Shown here piece by piece: positions 1 to 5,065 of a stretch of 7,152 nt of DNA (positions are counted from its first letter, which is position 1; each line of letters begins with the position of its first letter). Under the pieces are notes generated by a model that had not been told where the DNA came from, made no database searches, and worked only from the letters and a program-made list of their open reading frames with translations. Both the position numbers and the translations under genes were made by a program. This stretch comes from Sphingopyxis sp. (GTDB taxonomy: Bacteria > Pseudomonadota > Alphaproteobacteria > Sphingomonadales > Sphingomonadaceae). The DNA is taken from positions 1-7,152 of the forward strand of contig JACEST010000100.1 of NCBI GenBank assembly GCA_013911715.1, read 5' to 3'.

Positions 1-1
1 A

Positions 2-175
2 TTGATGGGCGGCGCCAAGAGCGATGCGCTGTTCCTCCACTGCCTGCCCGCGCATCGCGGTGAGGAGGTTACCGACGCGGTGATCGACGGCCCGCAGTCG
101 CGCGTGTGGCAGGAGGCGGAGAACCGCGTCCATGCGCAAAAGTCGATCCTGCTGTGGGCGCTGGGGAAATTGTGA
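2..175 (+). CDS. argF: Ornithine carbamoyltransferase, C-terminal 57 residues (5' end outside window)
   Basis: This is the 3' end of a cytoplasmic ornithine carbamoyltransferase, which joins carbamoyl phosphate and ornithine to make citrulline in arginine synthesis. Visible residues 11-21 read FLHCLPAHRGE, the C-terminal family signature; its HCLP loop carries the cysteine that contacts ornithine. It is followed by the usual VTDAVIDGPQS...QAENR-type helix (here VWQEAENRVHAQKSILLWAL), and the protein ends in GKL with a TGA at 173-175. About four fifths of the gene lies upstream of the window. Its stop codon overlaps the GTG proposed as the hslO start, so the two are probably co-transcribed and translationally coupled. 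A catabolic or anabolic role cannot be read from this fragment; the anabolic argF is the likely choice. Confidence 0.93.
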   Translation: MMGGAKSDALFLHCLPAHRGEEVTDAVIDGPQSRVWQEAENRVHAQKSILLWALGKL

Positions 176-1086
176 CCGTGGAAATCGACACAGGCTTTGA
201 TCAGCCCCTGTTCTTCACCATCGCCGCGCACAATGTGCGCGGGCGGCTGGTGCGGCTGGGACCGGTATTGCAGGAAATCCTTGCAGCGCACAGCTATGCG
301 CCGGTCGCCGAAAAGCTGCTCGCCGAATCGCTGGTGCTCACCGCGCTGCTCGGTTCGACGCTCAAGGATCCCAGCAGCCAGCTGACCATCCAGGCGCAAA
401 CCGGCGGCGGGCCGATCGAGCTGCTCGTATGCGACTGGAAGGGCGGCGCAATGCGCGGCTATTTGAAGTTCGACCCCGAACGACTGGTCGAGGCGGGCAG
501 CAACCCATCGCTGTTCGCGCTGTTCGGTGGCGGCTTCTTGGCGATCACCTTTGATCAGGCGGCGACGGGCGAACGCTATCAGGGCATCGTTCCGCTTGAG
601 GGCGAAGCCATTGGCGCGGCGGCCGAACATTATTTCGAGCAATCCGAACAAATCCCCAGTCTGATCCGGCTGGCCGCGCGCCATGACGCTGGGACGGGCT
701 GCGTCGCTGGTGGCCTGCTGCTCCAGCATTTGCCTGAAGGCGAGGTGGGCCGCGACCGGCTGCATGTGCGCCACGACCATCCCGAATGGTCGCACGCGCG
801 CACCATTGCCGCGACGCTGAAGGATGGCGAGCTGGCCGATCCCGCGCTGTCGCTCGAACGCATCGCGTGGAACCTGTTTCACGAGGATGAAGTGCGTGTC
901 GACCCCGGCCTGAAACTTGTCAAAGGTTGCCGTTGCAGCACGGCGCATTTCCGCAGCGTGCTCGCTCAATTTCCGCTCGATCAGCGGATCGACATGGCTG
1001 ACGATGACGGGATCATCGCTGTGGACTGCGCCTTTTGTTCGCGCATCTTTCCCATTGCAATTGATGCAATCGGCGCCGCCGATTGA
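172..1086 (+). CDS. hslO: Redox-regulated molecular chaperone Hsp33
   Basis: Cytoplasmic holdase chaperone, about 304 residues and full length for the family. Hsp33 is inactive when its C-terminal zinc centre is reduced; oxidative unfolding exposes its client-binding surface. The zinc motif is visible as CRC at residues 253-255 and CAFC at 286-289, that is CXC-X30-CXXC, so all four ligand cysteines are present. The N-terminal domain contains the family stretch GRLVRLGPVLQEIL and a GGGPIELLVCDWKGGAMRGY segment. I chose GTG at 172, which overlaps the argF stop as GTGA and has a GGGG at 163-166 in Shine-Dalgarno position; GTG at 178 is a close alternative. The reading frame stays open upstream to 106, but those codons lie over argF and do not resemble Hsp33. 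No obvious terminator follows. Confidence 0.95.
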   Translation: MTVEIDTGFDQPLFFTIAAHNVRGRLVRLGPVLQEILAAHSYAPVAEKLLAESLVLTALLGSTLKDPSSQLTIQAQTGGGPIELLVCDWKGGAMRGYLKFDPERLVEAGSNPSLFALFGGGFLAITFDQAATGERYQGIVPLEGEAIGAAAEHYFEQSEQIPSLIRLAARHDAGTGCVAGGLLLQHLPEGEVGRDRLHVRHDHPEWSHARTIAATLKDGELADPALSLERIAWNLFHEDEVRVDPGLKLVKGCRCSTAHFRSVLAQFPLDQRIDMADDDGIIAVDCAFCSRIFPIAIDAIGAAD

Positions 1087-1106
1087 ACGGGCGTAGCCAA
1101 CGATGC

Positions 1107-1135
1107 TTGCAGACAGCGAAACAAACGCTTAATTC
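1107..1135 (+). promoter_or_regulatory. Possible sigma-70-type promoter for the DUF3617-like gene
   Basis: In the 112-base gap after hslO, TTGCAG (1107-1112) and TAATTC (1130-1135) are separated by 17 bases, an acceptable -35/-10 arrangement. The stretch 1120-1160 is also the AT-richest part of the gap. The match is imperfect, and an alternative -10 such as CATATA around 1141-1146 cannot be excluded. Confidence 0.3.
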
Positions 1136-1198
1136 TGTGGACATATAGGTCGCATTATTGGGCGCGTTCGCGAATTTCCGGCCTTGAGGCATATCGAC

Positions 1199-1609
1199 AT
1201 GACGAACCGATTTTCATGGATGCGAAGGGTCGGCGCGGCGCTGCTGGTCGGGGGGGTCGCCAGCGTGGCCGTGCCGGCGCAAGCGCCATCGCTGGCGATG
1301 CTCGATACGCTGGAGAAAGGTCGCTGGGAACTGCGTGAGCGCAGCGGCACCACAATGCTGCGCAGTTTCTGCCTAGGCGATGCTCGGACCCTGATCCAGT
1401 TGGAACACGGTCGCAGCAATTGCTCACGCTATGTGATCGCCGACGGCGATACCGAAGTGACGGTTCATTACAGCTGCCCTGGTGCTGGTCATGGCCGCAC
1501 CACTATCCGCCGCGAAACCAACCGGCTGGTCCAGATCAACACCCAAGGGATCGCTGGCGGTTCGCCTTTCAGTCATGCCTATGAAGCCCGGCGCGGCGGC
1601 AGCTGCTAG
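1199..1609 (+). CDS. Small secreted DUF3617-like protein
   Basis: A 136-residue protein of unknown function. It begins with a typical signal peptide: basic residues R4, R9 and R10, a hydrophobic core at about 11-25, and a probable cut after VPAQA (residue 29), so the mature protein should be periplasmic. The mature part starts with LDTLEKGRWELRE and holds four cysteines (58, 75, 93 and the final residue 136), an even number that would allow two disulfides. The layout (signal peptide, a short 'reduces to W-E-L-R' opening, CxGD, then a YSCPGAGHGRTTIRRET stretch) resembles sphingomonad proteins labelled DUF3617; this is recalled, not searched. ATG at 1199 is preferred over TTG at 1184 because GAGG at 1186-1189 sits 9 bases ahead of it. 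No catalytic motif is visible. Its stop codon lies inside a 14-bp palindrome. Confidence 0.8.
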   Translation: MTNRFSWMRRVGAALLVGGVASVAVPAQAPSLAMLDTLEKGRWELRERSGTTMLRSFCLGDARTLIQLEHGRSNCSRYVIADGDTEVTVHYSCPGAGHGRTTIRRETNRLVQINTQGIAGGSPFSHAYEARRGGSC

Positions 1610-1614
1610 CAGCT
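1601..1614. repeat. Perfect 14-bp palindrome across the stop codon of the DUF3617-like gene
   Basis: AGCTGCTAGCAGCT is fully self-complementary and contains the TAG stop at 1607-1609. As RNA it could form a 5-bp stem with a CTAG loop, but only TGTT follows it and no T-run, so it is a poor intrinsic terminator. It may be a protein-binding site or chance. Confidence 0.5.
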
Positions 1615-1770
1615 TGTTAACCAAATTGCGGTATGCCCCAATTGCATTTCGGCTTCGACATGCAATCTTCTCCCTAATTGGGCCCTGGCCCAACAACTGG
1701 GCCGTGCGGTTTTCCCTGCGCGGCCCGTTTTGTTTGCACTGCGCGCGCGCACGGCGTAACGGCGCGCGTC
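1615..1770 (+). promoter_or_regulatory. Structured leader in front of queC (attenuator-like)
   Basis: This 156-base stretch holds overlapping inverted repeats that cannot all form at once: 1641-1647 with 1660-1666 (7 bp); 1637-1643 with 1676-1682 (7 bp); 1678-1684 with 1687-1693; 1687-1692 with 1698-1703 (6 bp, 5-base loop); and 1699-1707 with 1718-1726, the last followed by a T-rich run. Pairing 1687-1692 with 1698-1703 would disrupt the terminator hairpin, while pairing 1678-1684 with 1687-1693 would leave it free, as in transcription attenuators. Only 35 bases separate the T-run from queC, leaving little room for a separate promoter. I could not match it to preQ1 riboswitch classes. The simpler reading is a plain terminator after the upstream gene. 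Confidence 0.35.
1699..1735 (+). terminator. Intrinsic-terminator-like hairpin upstream of queC
   Basis: GGGCCGTGC (1699-1707) pairs with GCGCGGCCC (1718-1726) over 9 bp with one G-U pair and a 10-base loop, and is followed directly by GTTTTGTTT (1727-1735). Stem strength and T-run fit a Rho-independent terminator on the plus strand. It may end transcripts from the DUF3617-like gene, control read-through into queC, or both. Confidence 0.65.
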
Positions 1771-2463
1771 ATGGACAATTTGGCAGGAAAATCGGCGGTC
1801 GTCCTGCTTTCGGGTGGGCTTGATTCGCTCGTCTGCACCGCGCTGCTGCGTGAAGCTGGGGCGCGGATCATTGCGCTTACCATCGACTATAACCAGCGCC
1901 ACCGCGTTGAACTGGAAGCAGCCAAGCGCATTGCCGCCGAACTTGGGGCAGCCGAACATATCGTCCTGCCGCTCGACCTGCGTCGTTTTGGCGGGTCGGC
2001 GCTGACCGACGATATTGCCGTGCCCAAAGGCGGGGTCGGCGACGATATTCCGGTCACATATGTTCCCGCGCGCAACCTGATTTTTCTGTCGCTGACGCTC
2101 GGGCTCGCCGAGGCGCGCGGCGCGCGCGATATTGTGATCGGCGTCAATGCGCTCGACTATTCGGGCTACCCCGATTGCCGCCCCGAATTTATCGACGGTT
2201 TTGCAAAACTGGCGGCGCTTGCGACCAAGGCGGGCGATGGCGGCGGTGCCTTTACCATTCACGCGCCGCTACAATATCTGGGCAAGGCCGAAATTGCGGC
2301 CGAGGCGGCGCGGCTGGGTATCGACGCGGGCCTCAGCTGGTCCTGCTATGACCCGACGCCGCAAGAGCTGCACTGCGGGCTGTGCGACAGTTGCCGGTTG
2401 CGGCGCAAGGGGTTCAGCGACGCGGGCCTTGTCGATCCAACCCATTATGCGGCGGCAGCTTGA
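1771..2463 (+). CDS. queC: 7-cyano-7-deazaguanine (preQ0) synthase QueC
   Basis: A 230-residue cytoplasmic enzyme, usual length for the family. QueC converts 7-carboxy-7-deazaguanine to preQ0 using ammonia and ATP, an intermediate step of queuosine synthesis. The ATP-binding PP-loop SGGLDS is at residues 14-19, and YNQRH follows at 40-44. The zinc site is four cysteines: C192 and then C202, C205 and C208 in HCGLCDSC. ATG at 1771 places the PP-loop at the normal distance from the N-terminus; the longer frame from GTG at 1678 runs through the terminator hairpin and is not credible. No good Shine-Dalgarno is visible, and a GC-rich inverted repeat (CGCGCGC at 1742-1748 or 1744-1750 with 1762-1768) lies just before the ATG. 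It is followed by queE after 2 bases, so the two consecutive pathway steps form one unit. The other genes of the pathway (folE, queD, queF) are not in the window. Confidence 0.96.
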   Translation: MDNLAGKSAVVLLSGGLDSLVCTALLREAGARIIALTIDYNQRHRVELEAAKRIAAELGAAEHIVLPLDLRRFGGSALTDDIAVPKGGVGDDIPVTYVPARNLIFLSLTLGLAEARGARDIVIGVNALDYSGYPDCRPEFIDGFAKLAALATKAGDGGGAFTIHAPLQYLGKAEIAAEAARLGIDAGLSWSCYDPTPQELHCGLCDSCRLRRKGFSDAGLVDPTHYAAAA

Positions 2464-2465
2464 CT

Positions 2466-3098
2466 ATGGCCTATAGCGTCAAGGAAATCTTCCTGACCCT
2501 GCAGGGCGAAGGCGCGCAAGCCGGGCGCAGGGCTGTGTTCTGTCGCTTCGCCGGATGCAATTTGTGGACCGGGCGCGAGGCCGACCGCGCGCACGCGATC
2601 TGCAAATTTTGCGACACCGATTTTGTCGGCACCGATGGTGTGGGCGGCGGCAAGTTTGCCGATGCAGCGGCGCTGGCGGCAGCAGTGGCAGGGTGCTGGG
2701 GCGAAGGCACTGCGCACCGCTATGTGGTACTCACTGGTGGTGAGCCGATGTTGCAGGTGGATGATGCGCTGATCGAGGCATTGCACGGCGCGGGCTTTAC
2801 CATTGCGATTGAAAGCAACGGCACTTTGGCGGTGCCGCGGAGCATCGACTGGATTTGTATCAGCCCCAAGGCGGGCAGCGAGTTGGTGCAGATGTCGGGC
2901 GATGAGCTCAAATTGGTGTGGCCGCAGCCGGGCAGCGATCTCGAACGGTTTGCCGCGCTCGATTTCGCGCACCGGTTGATCCAGCCGCTCGACGATGTGC
3001 AGCGGGATGCCAATGTCGCAGCATGCGTCGCGCTGGTGCAGGGTGATCCGCGCTGGCGCTTGTCACTCCAGACGCACAAATTGCTGGGGCTGCCTTAG
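2466..3098 (+). CDS. queE: 7-carboxy-7-deazaguanine synthase QueE (radical SAM)
   Basis: A 210-residue radical SAM enzyme that contracts the ring of 6-carboxytetrahydropterin to 7-carboxy-7-deazaguanine, the substrate of QueC. The cluster motif is CX14CX2C (C31, C46, C49) in place of the CX3CX2C of most radical SAM proteins; this longer form is known from some proteobacterial QueE proteins such as that of Burkholderia. The N-terminus has the family stretch FLTLQGEGAQAGRRAVFCRFAGCN, written here only as residues 9-32 with key residues Q13, G14, E15, G16, R28 and C31. TGGEP, which helps bind SAM, is at 90-94. ATG at 2466 follows the queC stop after 2 bases with no clear Shine-Dalgarno, which suggests coupling to queC translation. 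The frame is open further upstream, but only over queC. Confidence 0.95.
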   Translation: MAYSVKEIFLTLQGEGAQAGRRAVFCRFAGCNLWTGREADRAHAICKFCDTDFVGTDGVGGGKFADAAALAAAVAGCWGEGTAHRYVVLTGGEPMLQVDDALIEALHGAGFTIAIESNGTLAVPRSIDWICISPKAGSELVQMSGDELKLVWPQPGSDLERFAALDFAHRLIQPLDDVQRDANVAACVALVQGDPRWRLSLQTHKLLGLP

Positions 3099-3104
3099 CA
3101 TTTG

Positions 3105-3188
3105 GCGCTGCTGTGCTCCGGCGGAGGTCAGCGCTATGGCGGGAAAAAGCGGCGTTTGCGGCCAAAGCTCCGGCCTACGCCGGAGCAC
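3105..3188. repeat. Nested inverted repeats between convergent queE and the lipoprotein gene
   Basis: Three pairings are perfect: GCGCTG (3105-3110) with CAGCGC (3129-3134), enclosing CTCC/GGAG; GCTCCGGC (3167-3174) with GCCGGAGC (3179-3186) over a CTAC loop; and GTGCTCCGGCG (3113-3123) with CGCCGGAGCAC (3178-3188), which pairs the two halves. The 3167-3186 hairpin is followed on the minus strand by TTT and later by a TTTTT run, so it may terminate the lipoprotein transcript. The whole resembles a dispersed REP-type element. Copy number cannot be judged from one window. Confidence 0.55.
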
Positions 3189-3192
3189 ATTG

Positions 3193-3501
3193 CTATTCAG
3201 CTGGCGATTCACTTGCTGGCTCGGCCGCGCCTTCCTCTGCGGCTTCATCAACCGGGGCGTTTTCTGCCGCCTGTTCGGCCTCGGCCTTCGCCGCCGCTGC
3301 GCCTTCGGCCGTGAACGCGCCGCTATTGTCGACGGCGGTGCCATCGACATCGGCGTCATCGAGCATGATCATCGCGTCGCTCGCGCTGCCGGGCTGAACC
3401 TCGACCGCGTCAAGTTTGGTCGTGGTTTTGGTCTCGTCGCCTGTACCGCAGGCAGCGAGCAATATGGGCAAAACAAGGGTGAGGCGGGCTAAGCTGGTCA
3501 T
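3193..3501 (-). CDS. Small acidic lipoprotein of unknown function, downstream of lipB
   Basis: A 102-residue predicted lipoprotein. Residues 1-18 form a lipoprotein signal: R6, a hydrophobic core, and the lipobox LLAAC with C18 as the lipidated cysteine. The mature part opens with a short charged segment (GTGDETKTTTK), then KLDAVEVQPGSASDAMIMLD, then an Ala/Glu-rich low-complexity acidic tail to the end. The middle segment looks like the conserved part; the tail is probably disordered. AGGA stands 3 bases before the ATG, a rather close Shine-Dalgarno. The gene starts 9 bases after the lipB stop on the same strand, so it is probably in the lipB transcript. I do not recognise a function; similar small 'EVxPGxxSDxM' proteins exist in sphingomonads as hypotheticals, from memory. 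Confidence 0.8.
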   Translation of the reverse strand: MTSLARLTLVLPILLAACGTGDETKTTTKLDAVEVQPGSASDAMIMLDDADVDGTAVDNSGAFTAEGAAAAKAEAEQAAENAPVDEAAEEGAAEPASESPAE

Positions 3502-3510
3502 GAATCCTGT

Positions 3511-4161
3511 CTAGCGGGGTGACCCCACATTGTCGAGAAAGGCGGGCAGATGCGCCGCGAGCGCGGCATCGAGCGCCGCAAAATCGCCCGCTTTGCCAAA
3601 CGCCGCCAGGCTGGTCACCGGAAATTCGCTGATCCCGCACGGGACGATGCCGGTAAAGTGCGACAGGTCGGGGGCGACATTGACCGCGAAACCATGCAGC
3701 GTGACCCAGCGCTTGACGCGCACACCGATTGCACCAATTTTGGCTTCGCGCCCGCTGGGGTCATCGGTCCAGATGCCGATGCGCCCTTCGGCCCGGCGCG
3801 CGGCGACGCCAAGATCGCCCAACGCCGCGATGACCCAGCCTTCGAGTGCGTGAACATAGTTGCGAACATCGCGCGCACGCTGCGCCAGGTCTAGCTGGAC
3901 ATAGCCGACGCGCTGGCCGGGCCCGTGATAGGTGTAACGTCCGCCCCGACCGGCGCTGAACACCGGAAAGCGCGGGTCGAGCAGTTCGGCGGGGTCGGCG
4001 CTGGTCCCGGCGGTGTAAAGCGGCGGATGTTCAAGCAGCCAGATGCGTTCGCACGCGGCACCAGCATGGATGGCGGCGGCGCGTGCCTCCATGTCGGCAA
4101 GCGCGCCGGGGTAGGCCGTCAGGCCCGGCGAGACGAGCCAGTCAAGTTCAGCGACATGCAT
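3511..4161 (-). CDS. lipB: Octanoyl-[acyl-carrier-protein]:protein N-octanoyltransferase
   Basis: A 216-residue cytoplasmic enzyme that moves octanoate from acyl carrier protein to lipoyl domains of 2-oxoacid dehydrogenases and the glycine cleavage H protein; LipA then adds sulfur. The LipB signature RGGRYTYHGPGQ is at residues 72-83, followed by VGYVQLDL. The catalytic pair expected for the family is present: K141 in AKIGAIGVR and C175 in VPCGISEFP. ATG at 4161 is chosen because an AGGGAAAGG stretch lies just upstream in Shine-Dalgarno position and the N-terminus (MHVAELDWLVSPGLTAYPGAL) matches the family; the open frame extending to 4275 adds 38 residues that do not. A small lipoprotein gene follows after 9 bases. 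lipA is not in the window. The gene diverges from the membrane-protein pair across 120 bases. Confidence 0.95.
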   Translation of the reverse strand: MHVAELDWLVSPGLTAYPGALADMEARAAAIHAGAACERIWLLEHPPLYTAGTSADPAELLDPRFPVFSAGRGGRYTYHGPGQRVGYVQLDLAQRARDVRNYVHALEGWVIAALGDLGVAARRAEGRIGIWTDDPSGREAKIGAIGVRVKRWVTLHGFAVNVAPDLSHFTGIVPCGISEFPVTSLAAFGKAGDFAALDAALAAHLPAFLDNVGSPR

Positions 4162-4281
4162 CGCCTTTCCCTGCCGTGCCGCCAAGCTGCTTGCAAGGGC
4201 TTGGCCATGACGGGATCGGTGCTGGACAAGAGCAGTCCCGCTTGCCAAGCAGGGTAAGGCAACGGGGAAGGCCAAAAACGC
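4162..4281. promoter_or_regulatory. Divergent intergenic region with repeated CTTG/CAAG palindromes
   Basis: This gap must hold the promoters of lipB (minus) and the membrane-protein pair (plus), though I see no convincing -35/-10 pair on either strand. It contains three short palindromes of related sequence: CAAGC-T-GCTTG (4183-4193), CTTGCAAG (4190-4197) and CTTG-C-CAAG (4241-4249). CTGCTTG (4187-4193) is also an inverted copy of CAAGCAG (4246-4252). These could be operator half-sites; a CGGGA/TCCCG pair (4211-4215, 4236-4240) could form a weak hairpin. Confidence 0.3.
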
Positions 4282-5025
4282 GTGGCAAGACTGGCAATTG
4301 ATGTGACCTTGCGCGACGCCTTTGCGCTGTTGCGGCGCGATTGGTCGCTGACCTTGTCGATCGCGGCCATATTCTGTTTCCTGCCGTCCTTCATATATTT
4401 TGGCTTCGTGCCCTTTTCGGCAGGCCCCGATGTCGCCGACACGGCGGAGGCCGATTATGTTGCGTCGCTATTGATGGCGGGAATTGCCGTGCCGATGCTG
4501 GTGCTCGGGACCTTTAACTTCATCGGCATGCTGATGATCATCCGCATCTGGTTTCAGCCGACCGGCGGTTATGTGCTGGATGCCTTGCGCTATGGCGTCG
4601 GGCTGCTCCCTGTCGCGGTGGCGATCCATTTGTTGGTCAGCAGCGCCAGCTTGCTGGGCATGATGTTGCTGTTGCTGCCGGGCTTCTACATCATCGCGCG
4701 CACGCTGTTGATTTTGCCAGCCCTGGCGGATGCACAGCAAGCCAATCCATTGGCCGCGTGGCGCGAGGGTTGGACATTGGCCAAAGGCAATGTGGTGCCG
4801 CTGCTGCTGCTCGCCATCATGATGGGGATGCTGACCCTGGCGGTGGCGGTGGCGCTGGCGCTGATCGATGGTTCCTTTGCCGATGACGGGCCGGTCACGC
4901 CGACATTGCTGATCGGGCTCAGCAACGGTCTGACAGCGGTGATCAGTGGCATGTTGAACGCAGCGATCGCAGCGGCAGCATATCGCCACTTGCGCATTCC
5001 AGGCGCGCGTGAGATTTTTTCGTGA
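4282..5025 (+). CDS. Multi-pass membrane protein, GPDPase-membrane-domain/YciC-like
   Basis: A 247-residue integral membrane protein of unknown function. Hydrophobic stretches at about 24-45, 60-89, 105-132, 134-150, 171-195 and 207-234 suggest five to six membrane segments. Between the fourth and fifth lies NPLAAWREGWTLAKGN (155-170), a motif shape (NPL-x-A-x3-x-W-x-L-x-K-G-N) typical of the membrane domain next to glycerophosphodiester phosphodiesterases and of YciC-type proteins. No phosphodiesterase catalytic domain is present, so enzymatic activity is not implied. The start is GTG at 4282, forced by an in-frame TAA at 4255; GGGGAAG at 4264-4270 is a rather distant Shine-Dalgarno. The next gene, 40 bases on, encodes a similar but divergent protein, so the two may act as partners in the inner membrane. 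The first 12 residues mirror the 'xxAFALxRRDW' opening common in the family. Confidence 0.82.
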   Translation: MARLAIDVTLRDAFALLRRDWSLTLSIAAIFCFLPSFIYFGFVPFSAGPDVADTAEADYVASLLMAGIAVPMLVLGTFNFIGMLMIIRIWFQPTGGYVLDALRYGVGLLPVAVAIHLLVSSASLLGMMLLLLPGFYIIARTLLILPALADAQQANPLAAWREGWTLAKGNVVPLLLLAIMMGMLTLAVAVALALIDGSFADDGPVTPTLLIGLSNGLTAVISGMLNAAIAAAAYRHLRIPGAREIFS

Positions 5026-5052
5026 GGGGCAGGGCGCATGTTGGCGCTCTTG

Positions 5053-5059
5053 AAGGAGG
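5053..5059 (+). promoter_or_regulatory. Strong Shine-Dalgarno of the second membrane protein
   Basis: AAGGAGG lies 6 bases before the ATG at 5066 and is a full match to the 16S anti-Shine-Dalgarno core. It fixes this start and is the strongest ribosome-binding site in the window; queC, queE and the upstream membrane-protein gene have weak or distant ones. The second protein may therefore be made in excess of the first. Confidence 0.85.
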
Positions 5060-5065
5060 GACATA

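Noticed and set aside
106..171. Upstream extension of hslO to a GTG at 106
   Set aside because: These codons lie wholly over the conserved end of argF in another frame, and the translated stretch does not resemble the Hsp33 N-terminus.
1167..1174. TTCGCGAA palindrome before the DUF3617-like gene
   Set aside because: An 8-bp palindrome is expected by chance and nothing else supports an operator there.
1184..1198. TTG start for the DUF3617-like protein
   Set aside because: ATG at 1199 has a well-placed GAGG and gives a normal signal peptide.
1610..1770. preQ1 riboswitch of a known class before queC
   Set aside because: I could not find the conserved preQ1-I loop and A-rich tail, nor the preQ1-II or -III layout; only the general attenuator-like structure is supported.
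1606..2262. Minus-strand open frame of 218 codons opposite queC
   Set aside because: Basic, low-similarity translation antisense to a clear QueC; long antisense frames are expected at this GC content.
2995..3492. Plus-strand open frame of 165 codons over the end of queE and opposite the lipoprotein gene
   Set aside because: It overlaps queE, runs through the inverted repeats, and has no Shine-Dalgarno; the opposite-strand lipoprotein has a clear lipobox and start.
4162..4275. 38-residue N-terminal extension of LipB
   Set aside because: ATG at 4161 has a good Shine-Dalgarno and matches the family start; the extension runs across the divergent promoter region.
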